Shown here: piece by piece, positions 7,888-18,461 of the stretch
Numbering within the stretch: position 1 is the stretch's first letter
Layout: each line of letters begins with the position of its first letter
Origin: an uncultured Pelagibacteraceae bacterium
GTDB taxonomy: Bacteria > Pseudomonadota > Alphaproteobacteria > Pelagibacterales > Pelagibacteraceae
NCBI GenBank assembly: GCA_902594705.1
Contig: CACJNI010000002.1
Span: 124,001 to 188,000, forward strand
DNA length: 64,000 nt
Direction: 5' to 3'
Program-made: the position numbers and the translations under genes
The notes under the pieces: model-generated
The model's database searches: none
What the model saw: the letters and a program-made list of their open reading frames with translations, nothing else
Told to the model about the DNA's origin: nothing

Positions 7888-9951
7888 TTATGCTTCTATT
7901 TTAGAAAAGTTAAAATAATTATCGAAGCTTTTACACAACATTTTTAAAAGTTCTAGCCTGTTTTTTTTAATTATTTCTTCTTGATCATTAACTATTACAT
8001 TATCAAAAAACTCATTAACCTCTATTTTGGCACTTGAGAGCGTTTTAAGACTTTGATCATAATCCTCGTCTCTACCTATGCTTGAAAAATACTTTCTTAT
8101 AATATGTATTTTTTTATAAAGATTTTTTTCATAATCATTTTTAAATAAACCAGGATCGGCAGAACCTACAATTTCTAGTTTTGATTTACTTTCGCTATTT
8201 AAAATGTTTGCAGATCTTTTATAAATTGCAATAACATCAAGACCAAAATCTTTTTTAATATTTTTATTCAAATTTAATGATTTATTAAAAATTTTTACTA
8301 AATCATCTATTCCATGTGAATTAGTGGAACACTCAATAATATCCGACCTAATATTTTTTTCTCTCAAATAATTTTTTAATCTTTCTAAAATAAAATCTCC
8401 CAATTCATCATTTATCAATTTTGAGTCAAAAGAGTAATTTTGATCTTTGTATAAATTTATTGAATAATTTATTAGGTCTCTTAATTTTATTTTTTTTTGA
8501 TTTTCAATTATTAACCTTAATAAACTAATTGCCATTCTTCTTAAGGCATAAGGATCTTTTGAACTTGTTGGTTTAAGATTAATTCCAAAAAATCCAACTA
8601 AGGAGTCTATTTTGTCACTTAACGATAATGCTATGCTGTATGGTTTTTTTGGAACTATACTATCAATACCGCTGGGTAAGTAATGCTCTGAAATAGCTAA
8701 ACTTATTTCTTCGTCAAAACCTTGCTCTTTTGCAAAGTATCCACCCATCACACCTTGTAATTCAGGAAACTCACCAACTAAATCTGACATCAAATCTACT
8801 TTGCAAATTGAGGAAGCAATTTCTATCTTTTCTTTACTTATTAAAAGTTCGTCTGATATTATTCCGCTTAGTTTTCTTACTCTTTGTATTTTATCAAAAT
8901 AAGTTCCCAATCCTTTAAAATAATTAATTTGCTTCAATCTAGATACCTGTTTAACTAAATTTTGAGACTTATTTCTGTTCCAAAAAAATTCTGCATCTGC
9001 CAACCTTGCATCTACAACATTTTGATTTCCTAATTTAACTAATCCTTTTTTGTCCTTACAATCTGCTACAACTATGAAATTATTTGTTATTTTGTTTTTA
9101 CTATCAAATGTAGGAAAATATTTCTGGTGATGTTGCATTGTTATAATAAGTATTTCTTGTGGAATTTCTAAAAATTTCTTATTAAACTCACATACTAAAA
9201 TTTTTGGTTTTTCAACAATATTTATTATTTCGTCTATAAGTTTTTCATTCACGTTTATATGAATTTTTTTTTGATTAGTTGCCTTATTTATTTCTTTAAT
9301 TATAAATTCTTTCCTTTTATTTTGGTCAATTGTTACTCCTTTTTGTTTAAAAAATTTTATATAAGATTTAAAATCAAAAAAACTTTTCACTTCATCCTCT
9401 AGATCTTTATCTGTAAAAGTTTTATTTGAACTCTGTAAATGGTTTAATTTAAATTCAATTATTTTTTTATCAAATAAAGCTAATATTGATTTTAACGGTC
9501 TTCCCCAATATAAATCATGATTGCCCCATTTCATTGATTTTTTCCATGAAATTTTTAAAAGCAAACTTGCAATATTTTCTTTTAATAAATCGTATATTTT
9601 TATTTTTTGTGATGGTTTTTTGTAGAAGTAGAATATGCCTTTTTCAGTGCTTTTTTTGAAAACTTTTTCTTTACTTATTTTATTGGATTTTAAAAATCCT
9701 TCTAAAGCCTTTTCTGGAGCATTTATATTAGGACCTCTAATTTCCTCTGCTTTTTTTATTATATCTTTAGGTATCTTATTTATATGAACAATGAGCCTAT
9801 TTGGAGTTGAATAAGTATTAATTTTACCTTTAACTATAATTTCATTATCATCAAAAAATTTTTTAAAAATTTGTATTAAATCATTTCTAGCGTTGATTTG
9901 TAATCTGGAAGGTATTTCTTCACTAAATAATTCAAGGAAAAATTCAGACAT
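7888..9951 (-). CDS. glyS: Glycine-tRNA ligase beta subunit
   Basis: This is the beta chain of the alpha2beta2 bacterial glycyl-tRNA synthetase, carrying tRNA recognition. The N-terminus MSEFFLELFSEEIPSRLQ is diagnostic. Further along are MKWGNHDLYWGRPLKSILAL, ITMQHHQKYFP, DCKDKKGLVKLGNQNVV-type and LVGEFPELQGVMGGYFA blocks; the last contains the HD-like region of the family. The C-terminal DALR-like helical part is degenerate but present. At 687 residues it is the usual length. It sits 1 bp after glyQ and abuts ppdK. AT pressure shows as Lys/Asn/Ile enrichment. Confidence 0.97.
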   Translation of the reverse strand: MSEFFLELFSEEIPSRLQINARNDLIQIFKKFFDDNEIIVKGKINTYSTPNRLIVHINKIPKDIIKKAEEIRGPNINAPEKALEGFLKSNKISKEKVFKKSTEKGIFYFYKKPSQKIKIYDLLKENIASLLLKISWKKSMKWGNHDLYWGRPLKSILALFDKKIIEFKLNHLQSSNKTFTDKDLEDEVKSFFDFKSYIKFFKQKGVTIDQNKRKEFIIKEINKATNQKKIHINVNEKLIDEIINIVEKPKILVCEFNKKFLEIPQEILIITMQHHQKYFPTFDSKNKITNNFIVVADCKDKKGLVKLGNQNVVDARLADAEFFWNRNKSQNLVKQVSRLKQINYFKGLGTYFDKIQRVRKLSGIISDELLISKEKIEIASSICKVDLMSDLVGEFPELQGVMGGYFAKEQGFDEEISLAISEHYLPSGIDSIVPKKPYSIALSLSDKIDSLVGFFGINLKPTSSKDPYALRRMAISLLRLIIENQKKIKLRDLINYSINLYKDQNYSFDSKLINDELGDFILERLKNYLREKNIRSDIIECSTNSHGIDDLVKIFNKSLNLNKNIKKDFGLDVIAIYKRSANILNSESKSKLEIVGSADPGLFKNDYEKNLYKKIHIIRKYFSSIGRDEDYDQSLKTLSSAKIEVNEFFDNVIVNDQEEIIKKNRLELLKMLCKSFDNYFNFSKIEA

Positions 9952-9952
9952 T

Positions 9953-10837
9953 TTAATTTTGTGTTTCTACCCAAATTTTTCCAATTTCTCTTGTTAGATC
10001 TCTTATCCTTGCAATATATTCTGCTCTTTGAGCAACACTTATAACTCCTCTTGCATCTAAAATATTGAACACATGACTTGATTTTAAACATTGATCATAT
10101 GCTGGAAGAGAAATTTTCTTTTCAATTAATGATTTTGCTTCTTCTTCGAGCATATCAAAAATCTTAAATAATTTATCTGTGTTTGCATAATCAAAATTAT
10201 AGGCTGAAAATTCTTTTTCAGCTTGATGAAAAACATCTTTGTATAAAACTCCTTCATCATTCCAAATTAAATCAAAAACATTTTTTTTACCTTGAATAAA
10301 CATACATAATCTCTCTAAACCATAAGTAATTTCAACAGATATTGGATTGCATTCCATCCCTGCCATTTGTTGAAAATAAGTAAATTGAGTAACTTCCATA
10401 CCATCACACCATACTTCCCATCCAAGACCGGCAGCACCTAAGGTTGGACTTTCCCAATCATCCTCTACAAATCTGATATCGTGCTCATCGTATTTAATAC
10501 CTACTGATGAAAGGCTATTAAGATACATTTTTTTAATATCTTTCGGTGAAGGTTTTATTAAAACTTGAAATTGATAGTAGTGTTGTAAACGATTAGGATT
10601 TTCTCCATACCTTCCATCTGTTGGTCTTCTTGAAGGTTGAACATAAGCTGTTTTCCATGGTTTAGAACCTAATGATCTTAGAGTTGTTGCTGGGTGAAAT
10701 GTTCCTGCTCCAACTTCTAAATCATAAGGTTGTAAAATCACGCAACCTTTTTTTGACCAGAAGTTTTGAAGATTTAAAATTGTATCTTGAAAAGAGATAA
10801 ATGATTTTGGATTTTTTGTTTTTTTTTTAGAAACCAT
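9953..10837 (-). CDS. glyQ: Glycine-tRNA ligase alpha subunit
   Basis: This is the catalytic class II chain of glycyl-tRNA synthetase. Clear landmarks are [20 protein letters not shown], the strictly conserved [41 protein letters not shown] and [12 protein letters not shown]. The length of 294 residues is typical. It overlaps the 3' end of the sppA-like gene by 11 bp and is followed after 1 bp by glyS, giving a translationally coupled unit. The N-terminal 10 residues are a lysine-rich run before the conserved [16 protein letters not shown], so the exact start could be a few codons later. Confidence 0.98.
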   Translation of the reverse strand: MVSKKKTKNPKSFISFQDTILNLQNFWSKKGCVILQPYDLEVGAGTFHPATTLRSLGSKPWKTAYVQPSRRPTDGRYGENPNRLQHYYQFQVLIKPSPKDIKKMYLNSLSSVGIKYDEHDIRFVEDDWESPTLGAAGLGWEVWCDGMEVTQFTYFQQMAGMECNPISVEITYGLERLCMFIQGKKNVFDLIWNDEGVLYKDVFHQAEKEFSAYNFDYANTDKLFKIFDMLEEEAKSLIEKKISLPAYDQCLKSSHVFNILDARGVISVAQRAEYIARIRDLTREIGKIWVETQN

Positions 10838-11633
10838 ATTTTTGCCAAATAGATCTTTCTTCTAAAACGCTTATCAATTTATCCGCATGGTCTTCTGAAG
10901 ACGAAAGTTTTTTGGCAAGCCATCCTTTAGACTTTTCAAATTTTTTAATTTCAACATCTTCACCAAATTTTTCTCTCAATATCTGTTCTGCATTCCCTAT
11001 TCCATCTATCAAACCAAGTTTTAAGGATGTTTTGCCAGACCAAAATTCTCCAGAAAAAAGTTCAACATCAGTTTTGTTTAGTTTTGTTGATCTACTTTCC
11101 TCAACAACATTAATAAATTCTTGGTGAAGTTCCAGTTGAATATTTTTTAATCTTTGAATGTCCTCTTCTTTCTCCTCTAAAAAAGGATCTAGAGTACTTT
11201 TATTTTTTCCGGCTGTATAAACTCTTCTTTGAACCCCAATTTTTTGAATTAAATCTTTAAAACCAAAAGAAGAATAAATCACTCCTATTGATCCGATTAT
11301 AGAACTTGCATTAGCATAAATCTCATCACCCGCGCATGCAATTAGATAGCCTCCAGATGCAGCAACATCTTCCGCAAAAATTATTACTTTTTTTTTGCTT
11401 TTCTTGGATTGTTCTCTAATAAATTTATATATTAGATGTGATTGAACGGGTGAACCACCTGGTGAATTAATTGAAATTGCAACAGCCTCTGCTTTTTTTA
11501 CTGAAAAAGCTTTTTTTATCATTTCTTCTTGAGAGGAATATTCTATTCCTTGTTTAAACTTTCCAACATTTCCAATGACGCCAGTAAGTCTTAAATGACT
11601 AACAATTTTTTTTTTTTTAAAAAATGAAAACAT
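10827..11633 (-). CDS. sppA: S49-family signal peptide peptidase (SppA-like)
   Basis: Half-size SppA/S49 peptidases cleave leftover signal peptides in or at the membrane with a Ser-Lys dyad. The nucleophile motif is [19 protein letters not shown] (Ser near residue 92), followed by [16 protein letters not shown]; the presumed base is a lysine in [34 protein letters not shown] near the C-terminus is also typical. No convincing N-terminal membrane anchor is visible: the protein opens with MFSFFKKKK, so peripheral association is possible. The length is 268 residues. It is the first gene of the sppA-glyQ-glyS-ppdK run and diverges from the polyprenyl synthase gene across 108 bp. Confidence 0.9.
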   Translation of the reverse strand: MFSFFKKKKIVSHLRLTGVIGNVGKFKQGIEYSSQEEMIKKAFSVKKAEAVAISINSPGGSPVQSHLIYKFIREQSKKSKKKVIIFAEDVAASGGYLIACAGDEIYANASSIIGSIGVIYSSFGFKDLIQKIGVQRRVYTAGKNKSTLDPFLEEKEEDIQRLKNIQLELHQEFINVVEESRSTKLNKTDVELFSGEFWSGKTSLKLGLIDGIGNAEQILREKFGEDVEIKKFEKSKGWLAKKLSSSEDHADKLISVLEERSIWQKYGF

Positions 11634-11741
11634 ACAAATGATTATAAAAATTTTACTTAATTATAAAGCTACTTATAGTTGAAGAAATAGGTGCGTCAAT
11701 TGATAAGTATATTAATAAACTTAATGTAATATTTTGAATTT

Positions 11742-12755
11742 ATGGGTTCAGTAGTTCAATTAAAAAAGCAAATAACTAATGCATATACAGATTTAGTAAA
11801 TTCTGTTGATGAAAAACTAAGTTTAGTTGAAGACAAAATTTCTTATAAATTAGATAGTAAAGTTGAGCTTGTTAAAGAAATGACAGCTTACCACATGACT
11901 AGTGGAGGTAAAAGATTAAGAGCATTGCTTACTTTGGAGTGTGCTAAATTGTGTGGATATACAAAAGGTAGTAGAGATGTGAATTTAGCTGCATGTGTTG
12001 AACTTATACACGCGGCAACTCTCATGCATGACGATGTAATTGACAGCGCAGATTTAAGAAGAGGCAAAAAAACTACAAATAAAATTTGGGGAAATCAGTC
12101 ATCAATTCTTGTTGGAGACTATTTATTAAGTAGATGTTTTGAAATGATGGTTGAGGATGGAAGTATTGAAGTATTAAAACTTTTATCTTCTACATCATCA
12201 ACTATTGCTCAAGGAGAAGTTTTGCAGTTACAACATAAAGGTGACACTGAAATGTTAGAAGAAACATATTTGAATATAATTTCCTCTAAAACAGCAGCTT
12301 TATTTTCAGCATCTTCAAAAGTTGGTTCGATAATAACCGATAAAGGCAATAAATTTAAAGATGCGCTAGAATTTTATGGAAAGAACCTTGGATTAACATT
12401 TCAGATTGCAGACGACACACTTGACTATAACTCAGAATTAAAAATGTTTGGTAAAGAGATAGGGAAAGATTTCTTTGAGGGCAAGGTAACTCTCCCGATC
12501 ATTCTATTAAATCAAAAATTATCTTCAGATGAAAAATTAGTTTTAAAAAAAATATTTGAACCAAATATCAGATCTAAAGAACAATTTGATTATGTGCTTA
12601 AGTTAGTAAAAAAATATAATATAATTAAAGAGTGTTATAAAAAAGCGGAACACTATATCAGTTTAGCATCAAATTCATTAAGTATATTTCAAGATTGTGA
12701 AGAAAAAAACATACTTAAAAATTTAACTGCTTTTAGTATTAATAGAAAATTTTAA
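11742..12755 (+). CDS. ispB: Long-chain polyprenyl diphosphate synthase (IspB-like)
   Basis: This trans-prenyltransferase elongates farnesyl diphosphate with IPP units, most likely to make the ubiquinone side chain. The first aspartate-rich motif is LMHDDVIDSADLRRGKKTTN and the second is FQIADDTLDY; SGGKRLRALL is the IPP-binding stretch. The residues before the first motif (ACVELIHAA) are small, as expected for enzymes making long chains, but chain length cannot be read reliably. At 337 residues it is typical. Its stop overlaps the end of convergent pdxH by 4 bp. A second, shorter prenyl synthase (ispA) is nearby at 16.4-17.3 kb. Confidence 0.94.
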   Translation: MGSVVQLKKQITNAYTDLVNSVDEKLSLVEDKISYKLDSKVELVKEMTAYHMTSGGKRLRALLTLECAKLCGYTKGSRDVNLAACVELIHAATLMHDDVIDSADLRRGKKTTNKIWGNQSSILVGDYLLSRCFEMMVEDGSIEVLKLLSSTSSTIAQGEVLQLQHKGDTEMLEETYLNIISSKTAALFSASSKVGSIITDKGNKFKDALEFYGKNLGLTFQIADDTLDYNSELKMFGKEIGKDFFEGKVTLPIILLNQKLSSDEKLVLKKIFEPNIRSKEQFDYVLKLVKKYNIIKECYKKAEHYISLASNSLSIFQDCEEKNILKNLTAFSINRKF

Positions 12756-13375
12756 GGTGATAAGAGAATTTTTTTCCAAGCATTATCTTCTTTAATATAT
12801 TTTAATCTTTCGTGAATTCTATTCTCACCATCTAACCAAAATTCAATTTCGTGGTGTTTTAACCTCCAGCCAGACCAATGATCAGGTCTTGGAACATTAT
12901 TTTCATCTTTATAGAGATCTTTAAATTTTTTTATTGATTGGTTTAGTTCTTCTCTATCTTTTAAAATTGAGCTTTGATTTGAGGCCCAAGCACCAATTCT
13001 ACTTCCATAACTTCTGGAATTATAATAACTATCCGCTTCATCATCTGAAACTTTTTCTGCGGTACCAACTATACGGATTTGTCTGAGTAAACTTTTCCAA
13101 TGAAAGCACATTGAAATATTTGGATTCTGCTTTATAGAGTTTCCTTTATTGCTATTAAAGTTAGTGTAAAAGACAAACCCATCTTCTCCATAGTCTTTGA
13201 GTAATACCATTCTTACATTTGGATAGCCTCTTTTGTCAATAGTGCCTAGAGCTAATGCATTTGGATCATTAATTTCAGTTTTCTTTGCCTCTTTATACCA
13301 TTCAGTGAATAATAATATTGGATTATCAAGTTCAAGAAAGCATTTATCTAATCCTAAAGAATTTTTTTCGTTCAT
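12752..13375 (-). CDS. pdxH: Pyridoxamine 5'-phosphate oxidase
   Basis: PdxH oxidises pyridoxine/pyridoxamine phosphate to PLP with FMN. Recognisable blocks: PNVRMVLLKDYGEDGFVFYT, FHWKSLLRQIRIVGTAEKV (FMN site), SRSYGSRIGAWASNQSS and the C-terminal RPDHWSGWRLKHHEIEFW with RIHERLKY. The length of 207 residues is normal. It diverges from aroC across only 32 bp and converges with ispB. As FMN and PLP enzymes both depend on salvage in streamlined genomes, its retention points to B6 salvage. Confidence 0.97.
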   Translation of the reverse strand: MNEKNSLGLDKCFLELDNPILLFTEWYKEAKKTEINDPNALALGTIDKRGYPNVRMVLLKDYGEDGFVFYTNFNSNKGNSIKQNPNISMCFHWKSLLRQIRIVGTAEKVSDDEADSYYNSRSYGSRIGAWASNQSSILKDREELNQSIKKFKDLYKDENNVPRPDHWSGWRLKHHEIEFWLDGENRIHERLKYIKEDNAWKKILLSP

Positions 13376-13407
13376 AATTTAACCAAAATAATTTATATAA
13401 TAATATA

Positions 13408-14493
13408 ATGTCTTTTAATACATTTGGAAAATTTTTTCGATTTACTACATGGGGTGAGTCTCATGGTCCAGCAATAGGGTGTGTTGTTGATGGATGTCCT
13501 CCAAATATTGAGCTTAATATCAAAGACATTCAGTTAGAATTAAATAAAAGAAAGCCTGGTCAGTCTAAATTCACAACTCAAAGAAAAGAGGATGATAAAG
13601 TGGAAATTTTATCAGGAACATTTGAGGGCAAAACAACTGGTACGCCTATCTCAATGATTATTTTTAATAAAGATATGCGATCTAAGGATTATAAAAATAT
13701 TAAAGATAAATTCAGACCTGGTCATGCTGATTACACATATTTTAAAAAATATGGAATTAGAGATTATAGAGGTGGAGGGAGACAGTCAGCAAGGGAGACT
13801 GCATCAAGAGTGGCAGCTGGGGCAATAGCTAAACAAGTTTTAAAAAAAATTATAGGAAAAAAATACAGTGTAATTGGAGCAGTAACACAATTAGGAATAC
13901 TAGGATGTGACACAGAAAAATGGGATGACAAATTCATTACAAAAAATCCTTTATTTTGTCCTGATAAAACAGTTTTAAAATTATGGGAAAAATATTTACT
14001 TGGAATTAGGAAAGATGGCTCATCATGTGGGGCTGTTATTGAAGTAAGAGCAAGAGGTGTGCCTGTCGGATTGGGAGCTCCAATTTATTCTAAATTAGAT
14101 ATGGATTTGGCATCAGCTATGATGAGTATTAACGCTGTAAAAGGTGTAAATATAGGATCAGGAATGAACTCTGCTCAACTTTCTGGCGAACAAAATTCTG
14201 ATGAAATGTCTCAAGCAGGAAAGAAAACAAAATTTAAATCAAATAATGCGGGAGGAATTCTTGGAGGAATTTCTAGTGGTCAAGAAATAATGGTTTCATT
14301 TGCAGTAAAACCGACTTCATCAATTCTTTCTCAAAGAAAAACAATTAATAAATTTGGAAAAAATACTTCAATTTCAGTCACAGGTAGACATGATCCATGC
14401 GTAGGTATTAGAGCAGTACCTATAGGTGAAGCAATGATGCATTGCGTAATCCTTGATCACTACTTAATGAATAAAGCTCAATGTGGAAATTAA
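13408..14493 (+). CDS. aroC: Chorismate synthase
   Basis: AroC removes phosphate from EPSP to give chorismate, the branch point for aromatic amino acids and folate, and needs reduced FMN. The opening [20 protein letters not shown] is the first signature; [21 protein letters not shown] and [19 protein letters not shown] follow, then SGEQNSDEM and the C-terminal [21 protein letters not shown]. At 361 residues it is typical. Its stop overlaps the end of the convergent dxs by 4 bp. It diverges from pdxH, which helps make PLP; both may share a bidirectional promoter zone. Confidence 0.98.
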   Translation: MSFNTFGKFFRFTTWGESHGPAIGCVVDGCPPNIELNIKDIQLELNKRKPGQSKFTTQRKEDDKVEILSGTFEGKTTGTPISMIIFNKDMRSKDYKNIKDKFRPGHADYTYFKKYGIRDYRGGGRQSARETASRVAAGAIAKQVLKKIIGKKYSVIGAVTQLGILGCDTEKWDDKFITKNPLFCPDKTVLKLWEKYLLGIRKDGSSCGAVIEVRARGVPVGLGAPIYSKLDMDLASAMMSINAVKGVNIGSGMNSAQLSGEQNSDEMSQAGKKTKFKSNNAGGILGGISSGQEIMVSFAVKPTSSILSQRKTINKFGKNTSISVTGRHDPCVGIRAVPIGEAMMHCVILDHYLMNKAQCGN

Positions 14494-16400
14494 TTTGTTT
14501 TTTTTATAACAACTTTCGAATTTAAAGTTTCCAAAACCTTCGCTTCAATAGATTTAGCATCTAAACCAGCCTCTTTATACATCTCTTCTGGTTTATCTTG
14601 GTCCAAAAATTTATCAGGCAAAATCATTGATCTAAATTTTAAATTATTATCCAATAAATTCTTTTCATTTAAAAAATGATTTACATGGGCTCCAAAACCT
14701 CCAATAGAGCCTTCTTCCAATGTAATTAGTACTTCATGATTTGTTGCAACTTGCCACATAAGATTTTCATCCAGAGGTTTTGCAAATCTAGCATCTATAA
14801 TTGTGGGATTAATTCCCATTTTTTTTAAACTTTCTTCAGCCAATAAACATTCTTTTAATCTGTTTCCAAAACTTACTAGGGCAACTTTCTTTCCTTCTCT
14901 TATAACTCTTCCTTTTCCAATATTAATTTTTTCATTGATATTGGGTAATTCTAAACCCACTCCATTTCCTCTTGGATATCTAAATGCGCACGGTTGATTA
15001 TTAATATCCACTGACGTGTTAACCATTCTTACTAATTCTGCTTCATCACTTGCTGCCATGACAATAAAATTTGGTAAAGTTGATAAATATGTAATATCAA
15101 AAGAACCTGCATGAGTAGCTCCATCGGCTCCGACTAAACCAGCTCTATCAATTGCAAACCTTACCGGTAAACTTTGAATTGCAACGTCATGAACTACCTG
15201 GTCATAAGCTCTTTGTAAAAATGTTGAATAAATTGCTGCATAAGGCTTATAACCTTCTGTAGCTAAACCTGCAGCAAAAGTGACAGCATGCTGCTCAGCG
15301 ATTCCAACATCAAAAGTTCTATCCGGGAAAGCTTTACTAAATGCATCCATTCCTGTACCTGATGGCATAGCAGCAGTTATACCTACAATTTTACTGTCTT
15401 TCTTTGCATGTTCTATTAATGTATTTGCAAATACCTTTGTAAAAGCAGGAGCTTTAGTAGTTGATTTTTGTTGAACTCCAGTTTGAACATCAAATTTTGT
15501 AACTCCGTGATACTTGTCATCAGATTTTTCAGCAAAACTATATCCTTTGCCTTTTTGAGTTTTTATATGAATTAGTATTGGACCATTATGATTACTTTCT
15601 TTTGCGTTTTTTAAAATTGGCAATAGAACATCTAAATCATGACCATCAATTGGACCAACATAATAAAAACCTAATGAATTAAATAATGTACCACCTGTGA
15701 CAGCCGATCTCAAGAAATCTTCAGCCTTTCCAGCCTTTTTGCTAAATCTTTTTGAAAAGGATGAAATAATCATTTTAACTGTTTCTCTGAGACTAAAATA
15801 AATCTTACCTGAAAAAATTTTAGCAAGATAAGATTTCATTGCGCCAACTGGTTTTGCAATTGACATATCATTGTCATTCAAAATTACGATCATTTTTGTT
15901 TTTGAGTCTCCAGCATTATTCATAGCTTCATATGCCATTCCTGCACTCATTGCACCGTCACCAATAACTGCTATAACCTGATCTGATTTGTTTGATAATT
16001 TATTTGCTGTTGCAATGCCAAGTCCAGCAGAAATAGAAGTAGAACTATGAGCTGCACCAAAGGGATCAAATTCACTTTCTGATCGCTTTGTAAAACCAGA
16101 TAATCCACTTCCTTGTCGTAAAGTTCGTATTTTATCTTTTCTTCCTGTTAAAATTTTATGAGGATATGATTGATGACCAACATCCCATATCAATTTGTCT
16201 TTTGGGGTGTCAAAAATATGGTGAAGTGCTACTGTTAGTTCCACAACACCTAAACCCGCACCTAAATGACCACCTGTTTTTGAGACAGCATCAATCATTT
16301 CGCTTCTTACTTCATCTGATAGAATTTTTAATTCTTCATTATTCAATTTTTTAATATCTGAAGGAAAATTAATATTATTTAAATATTTATAATTCTGCAT
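14490..16400 (-). CDS. dxs: 1-deoxy-D-xylulose-5-phosphate synthase
   Basis: DXS condenses pyruvate and glyceraldehyde 3-phosphate to DXP, the first step of the MEP isoprenoid pathway, and uses thiamine diphosphate. The ThDP motif [18 protein letters not shown] is near residues 148-165; [18 protein letters not shown] and [12 protein letters not shown] lie upstream; [18 protein letters not shown] and [18 protein letters not shown] mark the second half, and the transketolase C-terminal domain closes the protein. The length is 636 residues, as expected. It is the last gene of a minus-strand xseB-ispA-dxs cluster, which follows ispA with no spacer. Confidence 0.98.
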   Translation of the reverse strand: MQNYKYLNNINFPSDIKKLNNEELKILSDEVRSEMIDAVSKTGGHLGAGLGVVELTVALHHIFDTPKDKLIWDVGHQSYPHKILTGRKDKIRTLRQGSGLSGFTKRSESEFDPFGAAHSSTSISAGLGIATANKLSNKSDQVIAVIGDGAMSAGMAYEAMNNAGDSKTKMIVILNDNDMSIAKPVGAMKSYLAKIFSGKIYFSLRETVKMIISSFSKRFSKKAGKAEDFLRSAVTGGTLFNSLGFYYVGPIDGHDLDVLLPILKNAKESNHNGPILIHIKTQKGKGYSFAEKSDDKYHGVTKFDVQTGVQQKSTTKAPAFTKVFANTLIEHAKKDSKIVGITAAMPSGTGMDAFSKAFPDRTFDVGIAEQHAVTFAAGLATEGYKPYAAIYSTFLQRAYDQVVHDVAIQSLPVRFAIDRAGLVGADGATHAGSFDITYLSTLPNFIVMAASDEAELVRMVNTSVDINNQPCAFRYPRGNGVGLELPNINEKINIGKGRVIREGKKVALVSFGNRLKECLLAEESLKKMGINPTIIDARFAKPLDENLMWQVATNHEVLITLEEGSIGGFGAHVNHFLNEKNLLDNNLKFRSMILPDKFLDQDKPEEMYKEAGLDAKSIEAKVLETLNSKVVIKKTN

Positions 16401-17270
16401 TTATTTATTTCTACTTAATATAAATTCAATTGTCTCTTTTAAATCTCTAGCATTATTTCCATACCCAACTAGGCTATTAAATATATCTTTTTTTAATTTG
16501 TATGCATATTTAATAGCATTTTTATATCCTAGTAAACTTATTAATGTTGCTTTTCCCATTTTAGAATCTTTATTTGTTTTTTTTCCTGCAGTTTTAGATG
16601 TACTGATATAATCAATTAAATCATCTGCAATTTGAAAAAGTAAACCAATTTTTTCACCAATAACTGAGAATTTTTTTATTTGATCTTTTTTATTTGTCAA
16701 AATAACTGGAGACAAACAGCTAAATGAAAATAATTTTCCAGTCTTTTTAATCTCCATATCTATAACTTTTAGTTTAGAAACTTTTTTTCTTTCATAATTC
16801 AAATCCAAAAATTGACCGCCAGCTATTCCTTGGTGTCCTGATGATTGAGATATTAGATTTATTAGAGTTATTTTTTTATTGTTATTTATATTGAACTTTG
16901 GATCAGATAAAATTTCAAAAGCTAATGTTAAAAGGGAGTTTCCAGCTAGAACGGCAGTTGATTCTCCAAATTTTTTATGAGTAGTCAGTTTACCTCTTCT
17001 AATATCATCATCATCCATACAAGGTAAATCGTCGTGTATTAGTGAATAAGCGTGTATACATTCAACAGCTGAACTTAAATATAAAAGATATTTTTTTTCT
17101 ACATTAAAAATTTTTCCAACATCAAAAATAAGCTTAGATCTTATTTTTTTCCCTCCAGGAAATAAACCATACTTCATAGGTATAATTAGATCTGTTTTTT
17201 TTTGTTTTGCTATGTAGTTTTTTAAAAATTTATTTACTTCATTAACAGTTTTAACTAGTTTTTTTTTCAT
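16401..17270 (-). CDS. ispA: Short-chain polyprenyl (farnesyl/geranyl) diphosphate synthase
   Basis: IspA makes farnesyl diphosphate from IPP and DMAPP. The first motif LIHDDLPCMDDDDIRRGK has the two-residue insertion between the aspartates typical of bacterial FPP synthases; the second is FQIADDLIDY; GGKKIRSKL is the IPP site. At 289 residues it is the usual size and shorter than the IspB-like enzyme at 11.7 kb. It overlaps xseB upstream by 20 bp and is followed directly by dxs, the common alphaproteobacterial order, so supply of precursor and chain elongation are coordinated. Confidence 0.95.
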   Translation of the reverse strand: MKKKLVKTVNEVNKFLKNYIAKQKKTDLIIPMKYGLFPGGKKIRSKLIFDVGKIFNVEKKYLLYLSSAVECIHAYSLIHDDLPCMDDDDIRRGKLTTHKKFGESTAVLAGNSLLTLAFEILSDPKFNINNNKKITLINLISQSSGHQGIAGGQFLDLNYERKKVSKLKVIDMEIKKTGKLFSFSCLSPVILTNKKDQIKKFSVIGEKIGLLFQIADDLIDYISTSKTAGKKTNKDSKMGKATLISLLGYKNAIKYAYKLKKDIFNSLVGYGNNARDLKETIEFILSRNK

Positions 17271-17505
17271 TTTTTTTTGAGGTTAATTCTTCTATTTTTA
17301 GCTTGGTGCTTTCAGATATATTCTTTGAGTCCTTTTGAAATTTTTTCTCTATTAAATTATTTAACTTTATTAAATATTGATAATCTTCAATAGATTCTTC
17401 CAAATTTTTTTTATTTTCTAACTCTTGAATTAAACGATCTGCTATATCTGTGAGTTCACTCAAAGATTTTGACTCAATATCATCTGGCAAAATTTTTTCA
17501 TTCAT
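17251..17505 (-). CDS. xseB: Exodeoxyribonuclease VII small subunit
   Basis: An 84-residue protein with the XseB core SLSELTDIADRLIQELE followed by a short helix (LEESIEDYQYLIKLNNLIEKK); the large XseA subunit is not in the window. Exonuclease VII degrades single-stranded DNA into oligonucleotides. Placement directly before ispA and dxs with a 20-bp overlap is the standard order and supports the call more than the sequence alone. The C-terminal 20 residues are a lysine/serine-rich tail. Confidence 0.88.
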   Translation of the reverse strand: MNEKILPDDIESKSLSELTDIADRLIQELENKKNLEESIEDYQYLIKLNNLIEKKFQKDSKNISESTKLKIEELTSKKNEKKTS

Positions 17506-17525
17506 ATAATAGTTTGTAATATTAT

Positions 17526-18461
17526 ATGAAAATTAATGATGCAAATATTAAAAAAGCAGTAAAATATTTAAATAATAACGAATGTATTGGGATACCTACA
17601 GAAACTGTCTATGGATTAGCTGCTAATGCCTATTCTGATAGAAGCACTAAGAAAATATTTAAATTAAAAGGAAGACCTGCTGATAATCCCTTAATAGTTC
17701 ATTATTATAATATTAAAGATTTGAAAAAGGATTGTGAGACTAATACTTTGTTTTATAAACTTTATAATTCATTTTGTCCTGGGCCAATTACATTTATATT
17801 AAAACTAAAAAATGAAAGCAAAATTTCAAAAAACGTTACTAATAACAAAAAAACTTTAGGTGTAAGATTTCCAAGTCATCGAACCGCTAGAAAATTATTA
17901 AAATGTTTAAAATATCCGTTAGCAGCACCAAGCGCAAATATCTCTGAAGGTATAAGTCCAGTGACAAAAGATGATGTTTATGATGAATTTGGAGAAAAAA
18001 TTAAATTTATTCTAGAAGGTGGAAGGTCAAAAGTTGGTGTTGAATCTACGATAATAAGTTTAGTAAAAAAACCACAAATTTTAAGATTGGGTGGTTTAGA
18101 TATTTCTATATTAAGTAAAAAATTAAAAACAAATTTAAAAACTAAATTACATACTAAAAGCAATATAAATTCTCCAGGAAGAGGAAGAATTCACTATTCA
18201 CCAGGTATACCCATTAGATTAAATGCAGTTAAAATAAAAAAAGATGAGGCTTTTATTCTAATTAAGAAGAAAAGAGAGAATAATAAGAATTATTTTTACT
18301 TAAGTAAGACAAATAATCTAATGGAGAGTGTTAAAAATTTATATAAAACATTAAGAAAAGTTAAGAAGTTAGGCTACAAAAAAATAGCTATACAAAGAAT
18401 TCCAAACCGAAACTTTGGATTAGTAATTAACGATAGACTTCTTAGAGCATCAAAAAAATGA
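17526..18461 (+). CDS. tsaC: Threonylcarbamoyl-AMP synthase (Sua5/TsaC type)
   Basis: This enzyme makes threonylcarbamoyl-AMP from threonine, bicarbonate and ATP for the t6A37 modification of ANN-decoding tRNAs. The YrdC domain fills about residues 8-200: GIPTETVYGLAANAYS, KIFKLKGRPADNPLIVH, GVRFPSHRTARKLL and PLAAPSANISEGISP. GVESTIISL precedes a C-terminal Sua5-like part containing SPGRGRIHYSP, so it is the longer Sua5 form (311 residues), not the single-domain TsaC. It diverges from xseB across 20 bp and overlaps the ABC ATPase gene by 4 bp. Confidence 0.94.
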   Translation: MKINDANIKKAVKYLNNNECIGIPTETVYGLAANAYSDRSTKKIFKLKGRPADNPLIVHYYNIKDLKKDCETNTLFYKLYNSFCPGPITFILKLKNESKISKNVTNNKKTLGVRFPSHRTARKLLKCLKYPLAAPSANISEGISPVTKDDVYDEFGEKIKFILEGGRSKVGVESTIISLVKKPQILRLGGLDISILSKKLKTNLKTKLHTKSNINSPGRGRIHYSPGIPIRLNAVKIKKDEAFILIKKKRENNKNYFYLSKTNNLMESVKNLYKTLRKVKKLGYKKIAIQRIPNRNFGLVINDRLLRASKK